A DNA stretch of 64,000 bases from Halalkalibacter sp. APA_J-10(15) (GCF_023017105.1 NZ_JALKEV010000004.1:62001-126000), one strand, 5' to 3'. Counted from the first letter of the stretch, positions 9,449 to 18,287 are shown. Numbers and translations are program-made. Notes: generated by a model from the letters alone, not told the origin.

Positions 9449-11585
9449 TTGTTTCCCTCCCATCACCGAACACGGCAAGCTCCAGAATTTCAGCAATATC
9501 ACGAGCTTTTACTATCTCCTCCACTTCCTTTTGCTTCGTTCCATCCTCAATCATCGTTAAGCAATATGGACAGGCACTACTCACGACAGTCGGATTCACT
9601 TTAAGGGCCTGCTCCGTTCTGGCAACATTCACCCGCTGTCCGACCGACTCTTCCATCCACATCATTCCTCCTCCTGCACCGCAGCACATCGCATTGTCAT
9701 GATGTCTTTCCATCTCAATTAGTTCTACACCTTCAATTGCCCTTAATACGTTTCTTGGTTGCTCGTAAACAGCATTATATCTTCCTAAATAACAGGAATC
9801 ATGATACGTAATTCGTTCGTCCACCTTATAAGTTGGTGTTAGCTTACCTTCTCTCACTAACTTTTCTAATAGCTCAGTATGATGAAGAACGTCCACCCCT
9901 TTTAATCCAAAGTCAGGATATTCATTTTTAAATGTATGATACGTATGTGGACATGTCGTTACGATCGTTTTCACATGATATTTTTGGAAAGTAGCGATAT
10001 TCTCCTGACAAAGCTCTTGAAAAAGGAGCTCATTACCCATTCGTCTCGGCGTATCTCCTGAGTTTTTTTCTTCGTTTCCTAAAATAGCGACATTTACTCT
10101 TGCATGATCGAGTAAACGTACAAACGCTTTTGAAACAGCTATACTACGTGTATCATAAGATCCCATCGATCCTACAAAATAAAGAATATCAAAGTGTGGA
10201 TTTTCCTTTATAGTCGGAATGTGAATACCGTCTAGATCATCGAGCCAATTTTCCCGATCACGACGATTTAGCCCCCACGGATTTCCTTGTCGTTCAATAT
10301 TTTGCATCGCTCGTTGACCTTCAAATGGTACCTTCCCTTCCATCAACAGCAAATGACGGCGTAGATCAACAATTTTATCAACATGTTCATTATCAACGGG
10401 GCATTGATCCTCACAATTTCGACATGTCGTACACGCCCATATTTCTTCCTCTGTCATAACATCACCGATTAACCGAACAGATTGAGGATCTTGATCAATT
10501 GTGCTCCAGCTTTGCTGCTGCATATACATCGTTGCCTCAATTGAGGTTCCGACTTGGTTGTTATTACTGAATCCGTCTCCACTCACTTTTTGAAATGAAT
10601 GAGTTCCACTTTGAAATAATGATGCTGGCACCCATGCTGCCTTGGAAGTAACAGCTGCTCCTTTTTCTGTTAAATGATCACGCATTTTCGTAATAAGATG
10701 CATCGGAGACAATAGCTTCCCGGTGTTTGTAGCGGGGCAAACATTCGTACAACGTCCACACTCCACACAAGCATAAAAATCAAGTAGCTGTTTTTGTGAG
10801 AAATCCTCCACCTGACTGACTCCGAACGACTCTGCGTTCTCATCTTCAAAATCTAATTTACTCAATTTACCGACAGGTTCTGTTCTTTTTAGAAAAATAT
10901 TCACCGGAGCTGTTAACAAATGAAAATGCTTTGATTGTGGGACATAAATGAGAAAAGCTAATAAAATCAGCAAATGAAGCCACCAGCTAACATAAAATAG
11001 ACTCGAAGCAACTGTGGAATGGATATTAATAAATGGAAGGGCCAAAAATGAAGAGATTGGTGCAAAAGCTGAAAAGACTAAATCATGCATCACGCGCTCG
11101 AATGTTAGCGTTAAGTAGACAGAGATCATTAGTGAGACAATAAAATATATAACGATACTAGGTTTTTTTCCTCGCTTTAACCGTGGTAGCTTTTCACCGT
11201 AGCGTCGGTATGCTGCATAGCCAATCGCCAATAATACGAGTAAAACCGTTATTTCTTGAACAAGAACAAAGACATCATATCCAGGTATTGGAAGCCTTTC
11301 AATACCAAATCCCTTTACGATGAGATCGAGTGCACCTAACTGCAAAATGATAAAACCATAAAAGATCAACAGATGCATCCAGCCACTCTTACGATCCTTC
11401 AGTAGCTTTGTTTGCCCAAATACTTCCTTACCAAACACACGAATTCGTTTCGATAAATCTGTCTTCAACTCTGTTTTTCGGCCAAGCTTCATATAGAGGT
11501 AACGATGATAAACAACCTTTACGAACAAATAAAAGCTGCAAACGCATACAGTTAGAAATGCCAGCAACTGTAGCCATTGAGCCAT
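9429..11585 (-). CDS. fadF: membrane iron-sulfur oxidoreductase, probable ETF:quinone electron acceptor
   Basis: The 718-residue protein has a five- to six-helix N-terminal membrane domain resembling nitrate-reductase gamma. It is followed by two [4Fe-4S] ferredoxin motifs (first: Cys273, 276, 279, 283; second: CTTCRNCEDQCP) and two CCG-type cysteine domains (DSCYLGRY...CCGAGGG and SACPYC). B. subtilis FadF has this architecture and is thought to take electrons from ETF into the quinone pool. The start ATG is preceded by GGAGGGGGGAGAG. It is the promoter-proximal gene of the fad run, divergent from etfB, which fits a role linking ETF to respiration. Confidence 0.85.
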   Translation of the reverse strand: MAQWLQLLAFLTVCVCSFYLFVKVVYHRYLYMKLGRKTELKTDLSKRIRVFGKEVFGQTKLLKDRKSGWMHLLIFYGFIILQLGALDLIVKGFGIERLPIPGYDVFVLVQEITVLLVLLAIGYAAYRRYGEKLPRLKRGKKPSIVIYFIVSLMISVYLTLTFERVMHDLVFSAFAPISSFLALPFINIHSTVASSLFYVSWWLHLLILLAFLIYVPQSKHFHLLTAPVNIFLKRTEPVGKLSKLDFEDENAESFGVSQVEDFSQKQLLDFYACVECGRCTNVCPATNTGKLLSPMHLITKMRDHLTEKGAAVTSKAAWVPASLFQSGTHSFQKVSGDGFSNNNQVGTSIEATMYMQQQSWSTIDQDPQSVRLIGDVMTEEEIWACTTCRNCEDQCPVDNEHVDKIVDLRRHLLLMEGKVPFEGQRAMQNIERQGNPWGLNRRDRENWLDDLDGIHIPTIKENPHFDILYFVGSMGSYDTRSIAVSKAFVRLLDHARVNVAILGNEEKNSGDTPRRMGNELLFQELCQENIATFQKYHVKTIVTTCPHTYHTFKNEYPDFGLKGVDVLHHTELLEKLVREGKLTPTYKVDERITYHDSCYLGRYNAVYEQPRNVLRAIEGVELIEMERHHDNAMCCGAGGGMMWMEESVGQRVNVARTEQALKVNPTVVSSACPYCLTMIEDGTKQKEVEEIVKARDIAEILELAVFGDGRETNGKSHS

Positions 11586-11639
11586 CCCTCTCCCCCCTCC
11601 AATGCTTCAAACTCTTTGTCTGTACACTTATATTGTCAA

Positions 11640-11657
11640 CGAATAGAAGATATTCAT
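11640..11657. promoter_or_regulatory. candidate FadR-type operator in the fadF/etfB divergent promoter region
   Basis: An imperfect palindrome CGAATAgaagaTATTCAT lies between the divergent fadF and etfB genes. A TTGACT at about 16 nt from TATGAA on the minus strand could be the fadF promoter, with the -10 overlapping the palindrome. It resembles but does not fully match the TGAATGA...TCATTCA FadR box of Bacillus, agreeing at 5 of 7 bases per half-site with a different spacer. Tentative. Confidence 0.35.
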
Positions 11658-11766
11658 AGGAAACAAGCTGTTCTAGTCAATTTACATCATTCTTCTAAAA
11701 GTAAGCATGTTAGCATAGGCAAGCAACATAGATGTATAGAAGTTAAGAAGGAGAGGAGTGTCAGAC

Positions 11767-12531
11767 ATGAATATTTTTGTGTTACTGAAGCAAACGTTTG
11801 ATACTGAGGAAAAAATCATTATTGAAAACGGAATCATAACAGAGGACGATGCTCAATTTGTCATCAATCCATATGATGAATACGCAGTCGAGGAAGCGAT
11901 TCGCCAACGAGATGAGCATGGCGGAAACGTAACGGTTCTTTCTGTTGGTCCAGAACGAACAAGTGATGCATTGCGAACAGCTCTTGCTATGGGTGTTGAT
12001 GAAGCCATTCATCTCTTAAATGACGATATACCAGAAGATGCAAGCTGCATAGCGAAAGTACTGTCAGCCTTTTTACAAAACAAGGATATTGACCTCATAC
12101 TTGGAGGCTACTTTTCCATTGATAATGGTGACGGGCAAGTGGCTATTCGTCTTGCTCACGCACTCGATCTCCCGCATGTCAGCTCGATTACCTCACTTTC
12201 TATACAGGAAGGTACAGCCCAAGTCATACGAGACGCTGAAGGGGACCTCGAAACGATTAACGTAACGTTACCAGCTCTATTCACCGCTCAACAAGGGTTA
12301 AATGAGCCCCGTTACCCTAGCTTGCCTGGGATTATGAAAGCAAAGCGCAAGCCTTTAAAGGAGCTCCTAATTGATGACCTTCACTTAGCTTCTGATGACT
12401 TAATCGCCAAAACGACACAACAGACTGTCTTCCTACCACCGAAAAAAACAACTGGCGTACGTCTAAATGGAGCTCCAGATGATCAGGTCAAATCTTTGAT
12501 CGCTAAGCTACAAGAACAAATACATTTGTAA
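11767..12531 (+). CDS. etfB: electron transfer flavoprotein beta subunit
   Basis: The 254-residue protein begins MNIFVLLKQTFD. It contains the family pattern NPYDEYAVEEA, the SVGPE segment and the AMP-binding DxGDGQVA region (about residues 122-130). With EtfA it carries electrons from acyl-CoA dehydrogenase to the membrane. ATG at 11767 is chosen over GTG at 11758 because AAGGAGAGGAG is spaced correctly for the ATG. etfA follows after 13 nt. Divergence from fadF and a shared control region indicate co-regulation with beta-oxidation. Confidence 0.9.
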   Translation: MNIFVLLKQTFDTEEKIIIENGIITEDDAQFVINPYDEYAVEEAIRQRDEHGGNVTVLSVGPERTSDALRTALAMGVDEAIHLLNDDIPEDASCIAKVLSAFLQNKDIDLILGGYFSIDNGDGQVAIRLAHALDLPHVSSITSLSIQEGTAQVIRDAEGDLETINVTLPALFTAQQGLNEPRYPSLPGIMKAKRKPLKELLIDDLHLASDDLIAKTTQQTVFLPPKKTTGVRLNGAPDDQVKSLIAKLQEQIHL

Positions 12532-12544
12532 AGGGGGAATAATT

Positions 12545-13522
12545 GTGGGCCAAACGATTCTTATTATTGCGGAACACCGAAATGGCGTGCTCCGCCAAGT
12601 GACTTTCGAAGCGATTGTAGCAGCACAAATCGTCGATGCTAGCTCTATTAACGTTGTCGTCATTGGGCACAAGCTTGAGACAGTCGTCGAAACATTATCG
12701 GCCTATGAGCTTGATACGATTTTCACAATTGATGATCATTCCTTAGCTCATTACATTCCTGAGTCTTATGTTCATGCTTTGAGTGATGTCCTCGTAGAAT
12801 GCCAGCCTACCGGTATCATCTGTGGACATACAGCAATCGGACGTGATCTTGCACCGATGCTTGCTGCAGCTCTAGATGCAGGGCTAATCTCTGATGCTAC
12901 TTCAATTGAATGTGATGAAGAACATATTGTCATTACACGTCCTATTTATGCTGGAAAAGCATTTGAAAAAAAGACATTCCACCACTCACCGTGGGTTTTA
13001 ACGATTCGACCAAACAATTTATCAGCAAGTACATCAAGAGGGAACGTTGCTCAAGTAAAGAATGTACCGTTTAAGCAACCTCCATCTTTACAATCTACAA
13101 TTAAAGACATTGTCCAAAAAACAACTGGAAAGATTGACTTAACCGAAGCAAAAATAGTCATAGCCGGCGGGCGAGGCGTTAAAAGTGCTGATGGCTTTAA
13201 ACCACTTGAACAATTAGCCGACGTTTTAAATGGTGCTGTTGGTGCATCTCGTGGAGCCTGTGATGCAAACTATTGCGATTACTCATTACAAATTGGGCAA
13301 ACAGGAAAAGTTGTCACTCCTGAACTCTACATCGCCTGTGGGATTAGTGGAGCCATCCAGCATGTTGCTGGAATGAGTCAATCACGGGTCATTGTTGCTA
13401 TCAATAAAGACCCTGATGCGCCGATTTTTTCAATAGCTGATTACGGAATTGTCGGTGATTTATTCGAGATAGTACCGTTATTAACAGAGGAGTTTAGAAA
13501 GGTATTGAAAGAGGAATCGTGA
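12545..13522 (+). CDS. etfA: electron transfer flavoprotein alpha subunit
   Basis: The 325-residue protein starts at GTG 12545, preceded by AAAGGGGG. The C-terminal FAD domain is clear: AGGRGVKSADGF, then GASRGACDANY, the QIGQTGK loop, YIACGISGAIQH and the closing AINKDPDAPIFSIADYG (near residues 285-300). It forms the heterodimer with EtfB. The gene is followed by a strong terminator at 13612-13651, so etfBA form a two-gene operon. Confidence 0.92.
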   Translation: MGQTILIIAEHRNGVLRQVTFEAIVAAQIVDASSINVVVIGHKLETVVETLSAYELDTIFTIDDHSLAHYIPESYVHALSDVLVECQPTGIICGHTAIGRDLAPMLAAALDAGLISDATSIECDEEHIVITRPIYAGKAFEKKTFHHSPWVLTIRPNNLSASTSRGNVAQVKNVPFKQPPSLQSTIKDIVQKTTGKIDLTEAKIVIAGGRGVKSADGFKPLEQLADVLNGAVGASRGACDANYCDYSLQIGQTGKVVTPELYIACGISGAIQHVAGMSQSRVIVAINKDPDAPIFSIADYGIVGDLFEIVPLLTEEFRKVLKEES

Positions 13523-13611
13523 AATAAAAACGTATCTTTCCAAAAGAAAGCGGAAAATCGACCGCTACCAAGATGCAATCTTATTTTACACCTCATCATA
13601 AGAGACCCTCA

Positions 13612-13655
13612 AATAACCATCCATCATAAATTTTTCTGATGGATGGTTATTTTCA
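13612..13655 (+). terminator. terminator of etfBA
   Basis: A perfect 15-bp stem (13612-13626 with 13637-13651) and a 10-nt loop are followed by a T-rich stretch, 90 nt past the etfA stop. Confidence 0.8.
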
Positions 13656-13678
13656 TGTGTCCTTTACATGAATCCTTA

Positions 13679-13965
13679 GGAAGCCACTGAAAAACTTCCT
13701 TTTTTCGTGCTAATAAGAGTTTCATTAAAAAGAAAAGGCAAATTCCGTCCATTTTCGGATGAGAATTGCCTTTTCTTTTGCTACTTGTTACTCTTTTTCA
13801 TTCAAAAGCTTTATTATTCTCTTGAGATTCACCGCACATATCGTGGTAGCAGCTTGAATTTGCATACCAACAGACCCGAGGATGATGCAATTTTTAACCC
13901 GTGTCTATTTTTTAATTCGCTATTTTTTGCTTCTATTTTATAACGTGACTTTGCTTTTTTTATTC
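13679..13965 (-). mobile_element. decayed IS1182-type transposase 3' end
   Basis: On the minus strand from about 13965 the frame reads KSRYKIEAKNSELKNRHG, then ASSSG. After a one-base slip near 13870 it continues GMQIQAATTICAVNLKRI and IIKLLNEKE to a stop at 13788-13790. This is the conserved C-terminus of IS1182-family DDE transposases. The rest of the gene is missing and stops occur just upstream, so it is an inactive remnant with a frameshift. Downstream of the stop, two hairpins (13727-13780 and GGAAG/CTTCC with a T-run at 13679-13705) probably represent the element's terminal region; that outer boundary is inferred. Confidence 0.7.
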
Positions 13966-14112
13966 ATTTTGGCATTTGTAAAAGTTGGATTTAAACAATT
14001 AAAAGAGTTCCAGGTAATAAAAATAAGATTCCATAGCGATTCCCAAAAGCTGCTTCATCGATTGATTTGTCAATCGAATCTTAGCGATTTATTTGCTTTG
14101 CAATCTCTCGCC

Positions 14113-14559
14113 TCACAACTTCTTCTCCAACACAATTTTGTGCCTACCCTTATCATCCGTATATGTTCGGATTACATCGAAACCCATTTTTATATTTAAC
14201 AAAAGCATTTGTCGCCATCTGTTCATCGTTTTCGTCTGGACTTTCTCATAACCCAGCTCTTTTAAAGTTGTGTGTTGCTTTTCCAATAGCTTTGCCGCTA
14301 TTCCGCGCTTTCGATAGATTGGATCCACCCCGCCTAGCCAACTGTAAAAAGTCTTATTTTCCAGCTCATAGCCTATTTTATAACCAACTGGTTTACTTTG
14401 ATGGAGAGCAAGATGGACAATTAATCGTGGCTTGTCTGTCATTTTATCAATAATTGAGTGAGACGAGCTGAAGACCGTTTTGTGTAACACATCTACTTGA
14501 TTTAATTCTTTATCCGTTAATGGTCGATCAATCGCTTCATACGTAATCGTTACTGCCAA
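14113..14559 (-). CDS. GNAT-family N-acetyltransferase (148 aa)
   Basis: A single acetyltransferase domain. The acetyl-CoA loop is visible as the GGVDPIYRKRGIAAKLLE block (near residues 75-93), followed by the family's fourth-strand segment with NIKMGFDVIRTY. The start is TTG at 14559 with GAGGGGG 7 nt upstream. The substrate is not deducible. It lies alone between a transposon remnant and a pair of duplicated peptide genes. Confidence 0.75.
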   Translation of the reverse strand: MAVTITYEAIDRPLTDKELNQVDVLHKTVFSSSHSIIDKMTDKPRLIVHLALHQSKPVGYKIGYELENKTFYSWLGGVDPIYRKRGIAAKLLEKQHTTLKELGYEKVQTKTMNRWRQMLLLNIKMGFDVIRTYTDDKGRHKIVLEKKL

Positions 14560-14632
14560 TTTATATCCCCCTCTTATTCATTTTAGTGAAACGATACATA
14601 TTCTAGTTCTACTCTTTTAGTAATAACAAACA

Positions 14633-14808
14633 AAAAGCTTGTCATATAACCTAACGCATCTCCTTACAGCCTTCTAGATTCTTGCTAAGATGTAAGTAAT
14701 CAAATGAGCGTCACATTCAGGAGGGAACGTTTAATGAAAAAGCAAGGCTTAAAAAACCCAGGAATCTTTACAGTCATCCTTCTCACGATTAGCTTATTTA
14801 CATCATAA
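14633..14808 (+). repeat. tandem duplication, copy 1 (176 bp)
   Basis: This segment aligns without gaps to 14981-15156 (constant offset 348). It includes an AAAAGCTT start, a promoter (TTACAG at 14664-14669, 16-nt spacer, TAAGAT at 14686-14691), a CATTCAGGAGGGAA ribosome site and a 24-codon gene. Coding and promoter parts are better conserved than the spacer. Confidence 0.8.
14734..14808 (+). CDS. 24-aa hydrophobic peptide, copy 1
   Basis: ATG at 14734 is preceded by AGGAGGGA. The peptide has a basic head (MKKQGLKNPG) and a hydrophobic tail ending in ISLFTS. A near-identical copy is encoded 348 bp downstream. It is followed by a hairpin with a T-run (14837-14873). Conservation of promoter, ribosome site and peptide between copies argues that it is real. 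Similar tiny membrane peptides are known as type I toxins or membrane regulators, but no function can be assigned. Confidence 0.6.
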   Translation: MKKQGLKNPGIFTVILLTISLFTS

Positions 14809-14836
14809 ACGGAAAACTAAAACATGTATAAGTTGA

Positions 14837-14873
14837 AGCCAGTATTCCTCAAACGGAACCTGGCTCCTTTTTA
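14837..14873 (+). terminator. terminator after peptide copy 1
   Basis: AGCCAG...CTGGCT, with inner TTCC/GGAA pairing, is followed by CCTTTTTATT. Confidence 0.7.
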
Positions 14874-14980
14874 TTATTACAAAACAATCATTATGGTTAG
14901 GGCGATCGTTTAGAAATTTCTTTTTTTTATTCTCTATAATCATATCATTAATAGCTATATGAAGTAAATCTCAATCACAT

Positions 14981-15156
14981 AAAAGCTTGTTATATTACCT
15001 AACGAAACCTCTTACAGCCTCACATTATCTTGCTAGAATATAAGTAATTAAAAGAACGACACATTCAGGAGGGAATGTAGAATGAAAAAGAAAAACTTAA
15101 AAAACCCAGGAATTGTCACAGTCATCCTTCTAACAATTAGCTTATTTATTTCATAG
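14981..15156 (+). repeat. tandem duplication, copy 2 (176 bp)
   Basis: Gapless partner of 14633-14808. The promoter is conserved (TTACAG at 15012-15017, 16-nt spacer, TAGAAT), as are the ribosome site and the 24-codon frame. Confidence 0.8.
15082..15156 (+). CDS. 24-aa hydrophobic peptide, copy 2
   Basis: ATG at 15082 is preceded by AGGAGGGAATG. The peptide begins MKKKNLKNPGIVTV and ends in ISLFIS. It differs from copy 1 at only four residues (Q4K, G5N, F12V, T23I). A hairpin GAGCCGG/CCGGCTC at 15193-15223 follows, mirroring the layout of copy 1. Confidence 0.6.
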   Translation: MKKKNLKNPGIVTVILLTISLFIS

Positions 15157-15192
15157 AGAGAGGGCCGTTCGATGGATTTCTTTAAACATGTT

Positions 15193-15230
15193 GAGCCGGG
15201 TTCAACTCATTAGACTCCGGCTCCTTTAAT
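15193..15230 (+). terminator. terminator after peptide copy 2
   Basis: GAGCCGG (15193-15199) pairs with CCGGCTC (15217-15223), followed by CTTTAATT. Confidence 0.6.
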
Positions 15231-15348
15231 TCTTATGCTTCTTTACGTTCCAATACAAAATTCATATTTCGCTTAAAAACTTGGGAGTATCAAGCTCTTT
15301 TCAGCATTCCAAATCATTTCTTCCCTTTAACTTACACTAAAGTAGACT

Positions 15349-16002
15349 TCACGAGTGATCAACAATCTCTAATCCGAGTAATTTTGCAAAGCCGACAGCT
15401 TGCTCCTTTGATACTTTACATCCTCGTAACGCCTCAAAGCTTACATGAAGCTGCTCAAAGGTCGAGGTACTTAGATCCACACCTTTTAAGCTTGTCTCGA
15501 TAAAATCAATATCCGTTAAATCACTTTTAGAATAGTTAACGTTTTTAAACTGACAACCGTAAAAGTTTGCACCTTTTAACGATGACTTTTCAAAATGTAC
15601 TTGCTTTAATGTTGCTTCAGTAAATTGACTGAGATCAATGATGCACTGCTCAAAAGTGACATGACCAATGTGAGCTCCTGAAAAATCAATCCCCGTTAAT
15701 TTACAATCCTTAAACGTCACTCGATGAATCAATCCTTCTCGTAAACTAGCATTTGCTAAGTTACAATTTTCAAATACGACATCTGTCAGATCAACTGCAG
15801 GAAGATTCGCTTTGTGAATGGTGATATTCTTAATAAGCACTTTAGACATAATTGCTTTTCTTAAGGAAAAACCTTCAATCGTCTCTCCTTCTATTTGCGC
15901 TTGTACTAATTCATGTTCATCGTCATTATATAGTTCGTGTATAGACGTTTCTCTTAAGCTAGTATGTAATTTCGGTTGATCTATTTTCATTTTTTTAGCC
16001 AT
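15349..16002 (-). CDS. pentapeptide-repeat protein (217 aa)
   Basis: From about residue 60 to 185 the protein is made of five-residue units with a central Leu or Phe, such as ANASL, KGANF, TGIDF and KGVDL. This is diagnostic of a quadrilateral beta-helix. The N-terminus is charged and lacks a signal peptide. Some relatives protect DNA gyrase from quinolones, but most pentapeptide proteins have no known role and none is claimed here. AGGAGGTGAATAA precedes the ATG. Confidence 0.8.
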   Translation of the reverse strand: MAKKMKIDQPKLHTSLRETSIHELYNDDEHELVQAQIEGETIEGFSLRKAIMSKVLIKNITIHKANLPAVDLTDVVFENCNLANASLREGLIHRVTFKDCKLTGIDFSGAHIGHVTFEQCIIDLSQFTEATLKQVHFEKSSLKGANFYGCQFKNVNYSKSDLTDIDFIETSLKGVDLSTSTFEQLHVSFEALRGCKVSKEQAVGFAKLLGLEIVDHS

Positions 16003-16258
16003 TTATTCACCTCCTAAATTACCATACGACCATGGTATATTCGTCTTTAAAAAAGGACATCCAATGAATAGATTTTCAATAATTGAAACTGCTTTTCGCT
16101 CATCCTCCTACCCCATGCTAACGCTTTAAAAAAATGGACTACACTGTAACACGTATACAGCTCCCAATTAATTGTCTCATCTTCATGGTAGCCATCTAGC
16201 TCTCCAATTGAGAACGGAATGTTTATCCGCTTTGCAAGAAATCAAAGCCAATGAGCAA

Positions 16259-16289
16259 AAGAGCGATACCTTTAGTCAGTATCACTCTT
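16259..16289 (-). terminator. terminator of leuA
   Basis: An 11-bp stem with one mismatch (16259-16269 with 16279-16289) lies 10 nt after the leuA stop. It is followed on the minus strand by TTTTGC. Confidence 0.65.
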
Positions 16290-16298
16290 CCTTTCCTT

Positions 16299-17966
16299 TT
16301 ACCGGCTCGCCATTACGAGTTTATTAACAGCGCTGAATAATGCTCTAATGGATGATGTCATAATATCAGCGTCTATCCCACAGCCCCAAAAGACTTCGTC
16401 ATTTCCATCTGTAATTCCAACATATGAGACGGCCTGAGACTGTGATCCCGCTTCTAGCGCATGCTCAGAATAAGCTAGATTTGAATATTGCACTTGTAGC
16501 CTTTCTTGAAGCATTTGACTAATCGCATCTAACGTTCCATTGCCAATGCCAGTTAATTCTAGCTCTTCCCCGTCTACCTTGACCTTCACTTTAACAGATG
16601 ATGAGCTTTGATCGCCTAACGTATAATGGAGAAACTCAACTGGGTTTTCAACATTAATGTATTCTTCTTTAAAAATCCCATAAATTTCTTTGGTGCTCAA
16701 CTCTTTGTTTTGATGATCAGATACATTCTTCACTCGATAACCGAAGCTTTCGCGCATTTGTAGTGGTAAGTCTAATCCGTACGTTTGCTTCAATACGTAA
16801 GCAATACCACCTTTTCCTGACTGACTATTAATCCGTATAATATCTCCTTCATATTCTCGGCCAATATCAGCTGGATCAATTAATAAATAAGGTACAGTCC
16901 AATGATCAACTTCATGTGTTTCATGCCATTTCATCCCTTTAGCAATAGCATCCTGATGCGAGCCTGAGAATGCTGTGAACACAAGCTCCCCACCGTATGG
17001 ATGACGTTCATGTACTTTCATTTTCGTCATGCGCTCATACACTTCAATGACACGAGGAAGATTGTTTAAGTTTAACTCTGGATCAACACCATGTGAGAAT
17101 AAATTTAGAGCAAGAGTGACAATATCAACGTTCCCTGTACGCTCACCGTTTCCAAATAAAGTACCTTCAACACGATCTGCACCAGCAAGCATTCCTAGCT
17201 CTGCATCAGCTACACCTGTACCCCGATCGTTATGTGGGTGAATCGATACAATGACATTATGACGATATTTCAGATGATTACTCATATATTCAATTTGACT
17301 CGCATACACATGTGGCATAGAAAGTGACACGGTTGCTGGAAGATTGATGATCACCTTATTGGCTGCAGTTGGCTTCCAAACATCTAACACTCGATTACAG
17401 ATCTCCAGTGAAAAGTCAATTTCTGTCCCTGTAAAGCTTTCAGGAGAATATTGGAAAATGAAATCTCCCTCCGTCTCCTCAGCACATTGCTTTAAAAGTT
17501 CTGCTCCTTTAACAGCAATATTAATAATTTCCTCTTTTGACTTACGGAATACTTGCTCACGCTGGGCAACAGAAGTTGAATTATATAAATGAACGACTGC
17601 CTTGTGCGTTCCTTTTAACGATTCAAACGTTTTACGAATAATATGCTCACGTGCTTGTGTCAGCACTTGAATAGTCACATCTTCTGGAATCAAGTCTTGT
17701 TCAATAAGCGTTCGCAAAAAGGTGAACTCTGTCTCAGATGCAGCAGGAAAACCGACCTCAATTTCTTTAAAGCCTAGATCAACAAGCGTTTGAAAATACT
17801 CAAGCTTCTCCTCTAAGTTCATTGGGACGATTAATGCCTGATTCCCATCACGAAGATCGACACTACACCATTTAGGTGCCTTTGTTACATATTCCTTCTC
17901 CATCCAATTTGTACTCTTTTCTGGAGGCATAAAATACGTTCGTGTATACTTTCGATAACTTTCCAT
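16299..17966 (-). CDS. leuA: 2-isopropylmalate synthase, long (LeuA2) type
   Basis: The 555-residue enzyme condenses 2-oxoisovalerate with acetyl-CoA, committing carbon to leucine. The metal/active-site motif is SVDLRDGNQAL (near residue 42), with the metal-binding HPHNDRGTG (HxH) and the GNGERTGN segment. The C-terminal 120 residues are the regulatory domain for leucine feedback. Length and N-terminus fit the LeuA2 class rather than the shorter ilv-leu operon enzyme of B. subtilis. ATG at 17966 is selected because GGAGAGG lies 9 nt upstream. It is a single-gene unit controlled by the T-box at 18001-18225. Confidence 0.9.
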   Translation of the reverse strand: MESYRKYTRTYFMPPEKSTNWMEKEYVTKAPKWCSVDLRDGNQALIVPMNLEEKLEYFQTLVDLGFKEIEVGFPAASETEFTFLRTLIEQDLIPEDVTIQVLTQAREHIIRKTFESLKGTHKAVVHLYNSTSVAQREQVFRKSKEEIINIAVKGAELLKQCAEETEGDFIFQYSPESFTGTEIDFSLEICNRVLDVWKPTAANKVIINLPATVSLSMPHVYASQIEYMSNHLKYRHNVIVSIHPHNDRGTGVADAELGMLAGADRVEGTLFGNGERTGNVDIVTLALNLFSHGVDPELNLNNLPRVIEVYERMTKMKVHERHPYGGELVFTAFSGSHQDAIAKGMKWHETHEVDHWTVPYLLIDPADIGREYEGDIIRINSQSGKGGIAYVLKQTYGLDLPLQMRESFGYRVKNVSDHQNKELSTKEIYGIFKEEYINVENPVEFLHYTLGDQSSSSVKVKVKVDGEELELTGIGNGTLDAISQMLQERLQVQYSNLAYSEHALEAGSQSQAVSYVGITDGNDEVFWGCGIDADIMTSSIRALFSAVNKLVMASR

Positions 17967-18000
17967 GACAAACATCCTCTCCTTCAAAATAAAGCAAAAC

Positions 18001-18225
18001 AAAAAGCCTACCATCTCCTTAAGAGACGATAGGCTGAACCTACGTGGTACCACTCTTCTTGATTCGCGTAAGCAAATCCACTCTACAACTGATTACGGAC
18101 GTTATCCGTTAAGGCCTTATCAGCCTTACCACTCCTGGGTAAGTTGGGGATTCTGTTGACTGCCTTTCACCAACCGACAGCTCTCTACACAACAGGGACT
18201 CCTTAATACTCCCAATCCTCGCGTT
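18001..18225 (-). promoter_or_regulatory. T-box riboswitch leader of leuA, probably tRNA-Leu responsive
   Basis: On the minus strand the leader has the conserved stem I pieces AGAGAGCTG and GGTTGGTGAAAGGCAG. It also has the T-box AGAGTGGTACCACG (18043-18056) and a terminator AGCCTA/TAGGCT followed by TTTTTGTTTT (18035-18001). By pairing GGG of the AGTA side with CCC of TTACCC, the specifier reads CUU (forward positions 18141-18143), a leucine codon. The specifier assignment is inference; the T-box itself is clear. Confidence 0.9.
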
Positions 18226-18257
18226 TTTAGAACTTTTTGAAATTTTGAATTTTACTC

Positions 18258-18287
18258 ATTTTATCGCTTTATCGTTTTATCTGTCAA
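18258..18287 (-). promoter_or_regulatory. sigma-A promoter of the leuA T-box transcript
   Basis: TTGACA (18287-18282 on the minus strand), an 18-nt spacer and TAAAAT (18263-18258) sit about 35 nt upstream of the T-box stem I. Confidence 0.75.

Noticed and set aside
13882-14199. 105-codon plus-strand open frame
   Set aside because: It is antisense to the transposase remnant and runs into the 3' end of the GNAT gene; no ribosome site.
14633-15156. Firm assignment of the 24-aa peptides as type I toxins
   Set aside because: Size and hydrophobicity fit, but no antisense RNA promoter or known toxin family match could be seen by eye.
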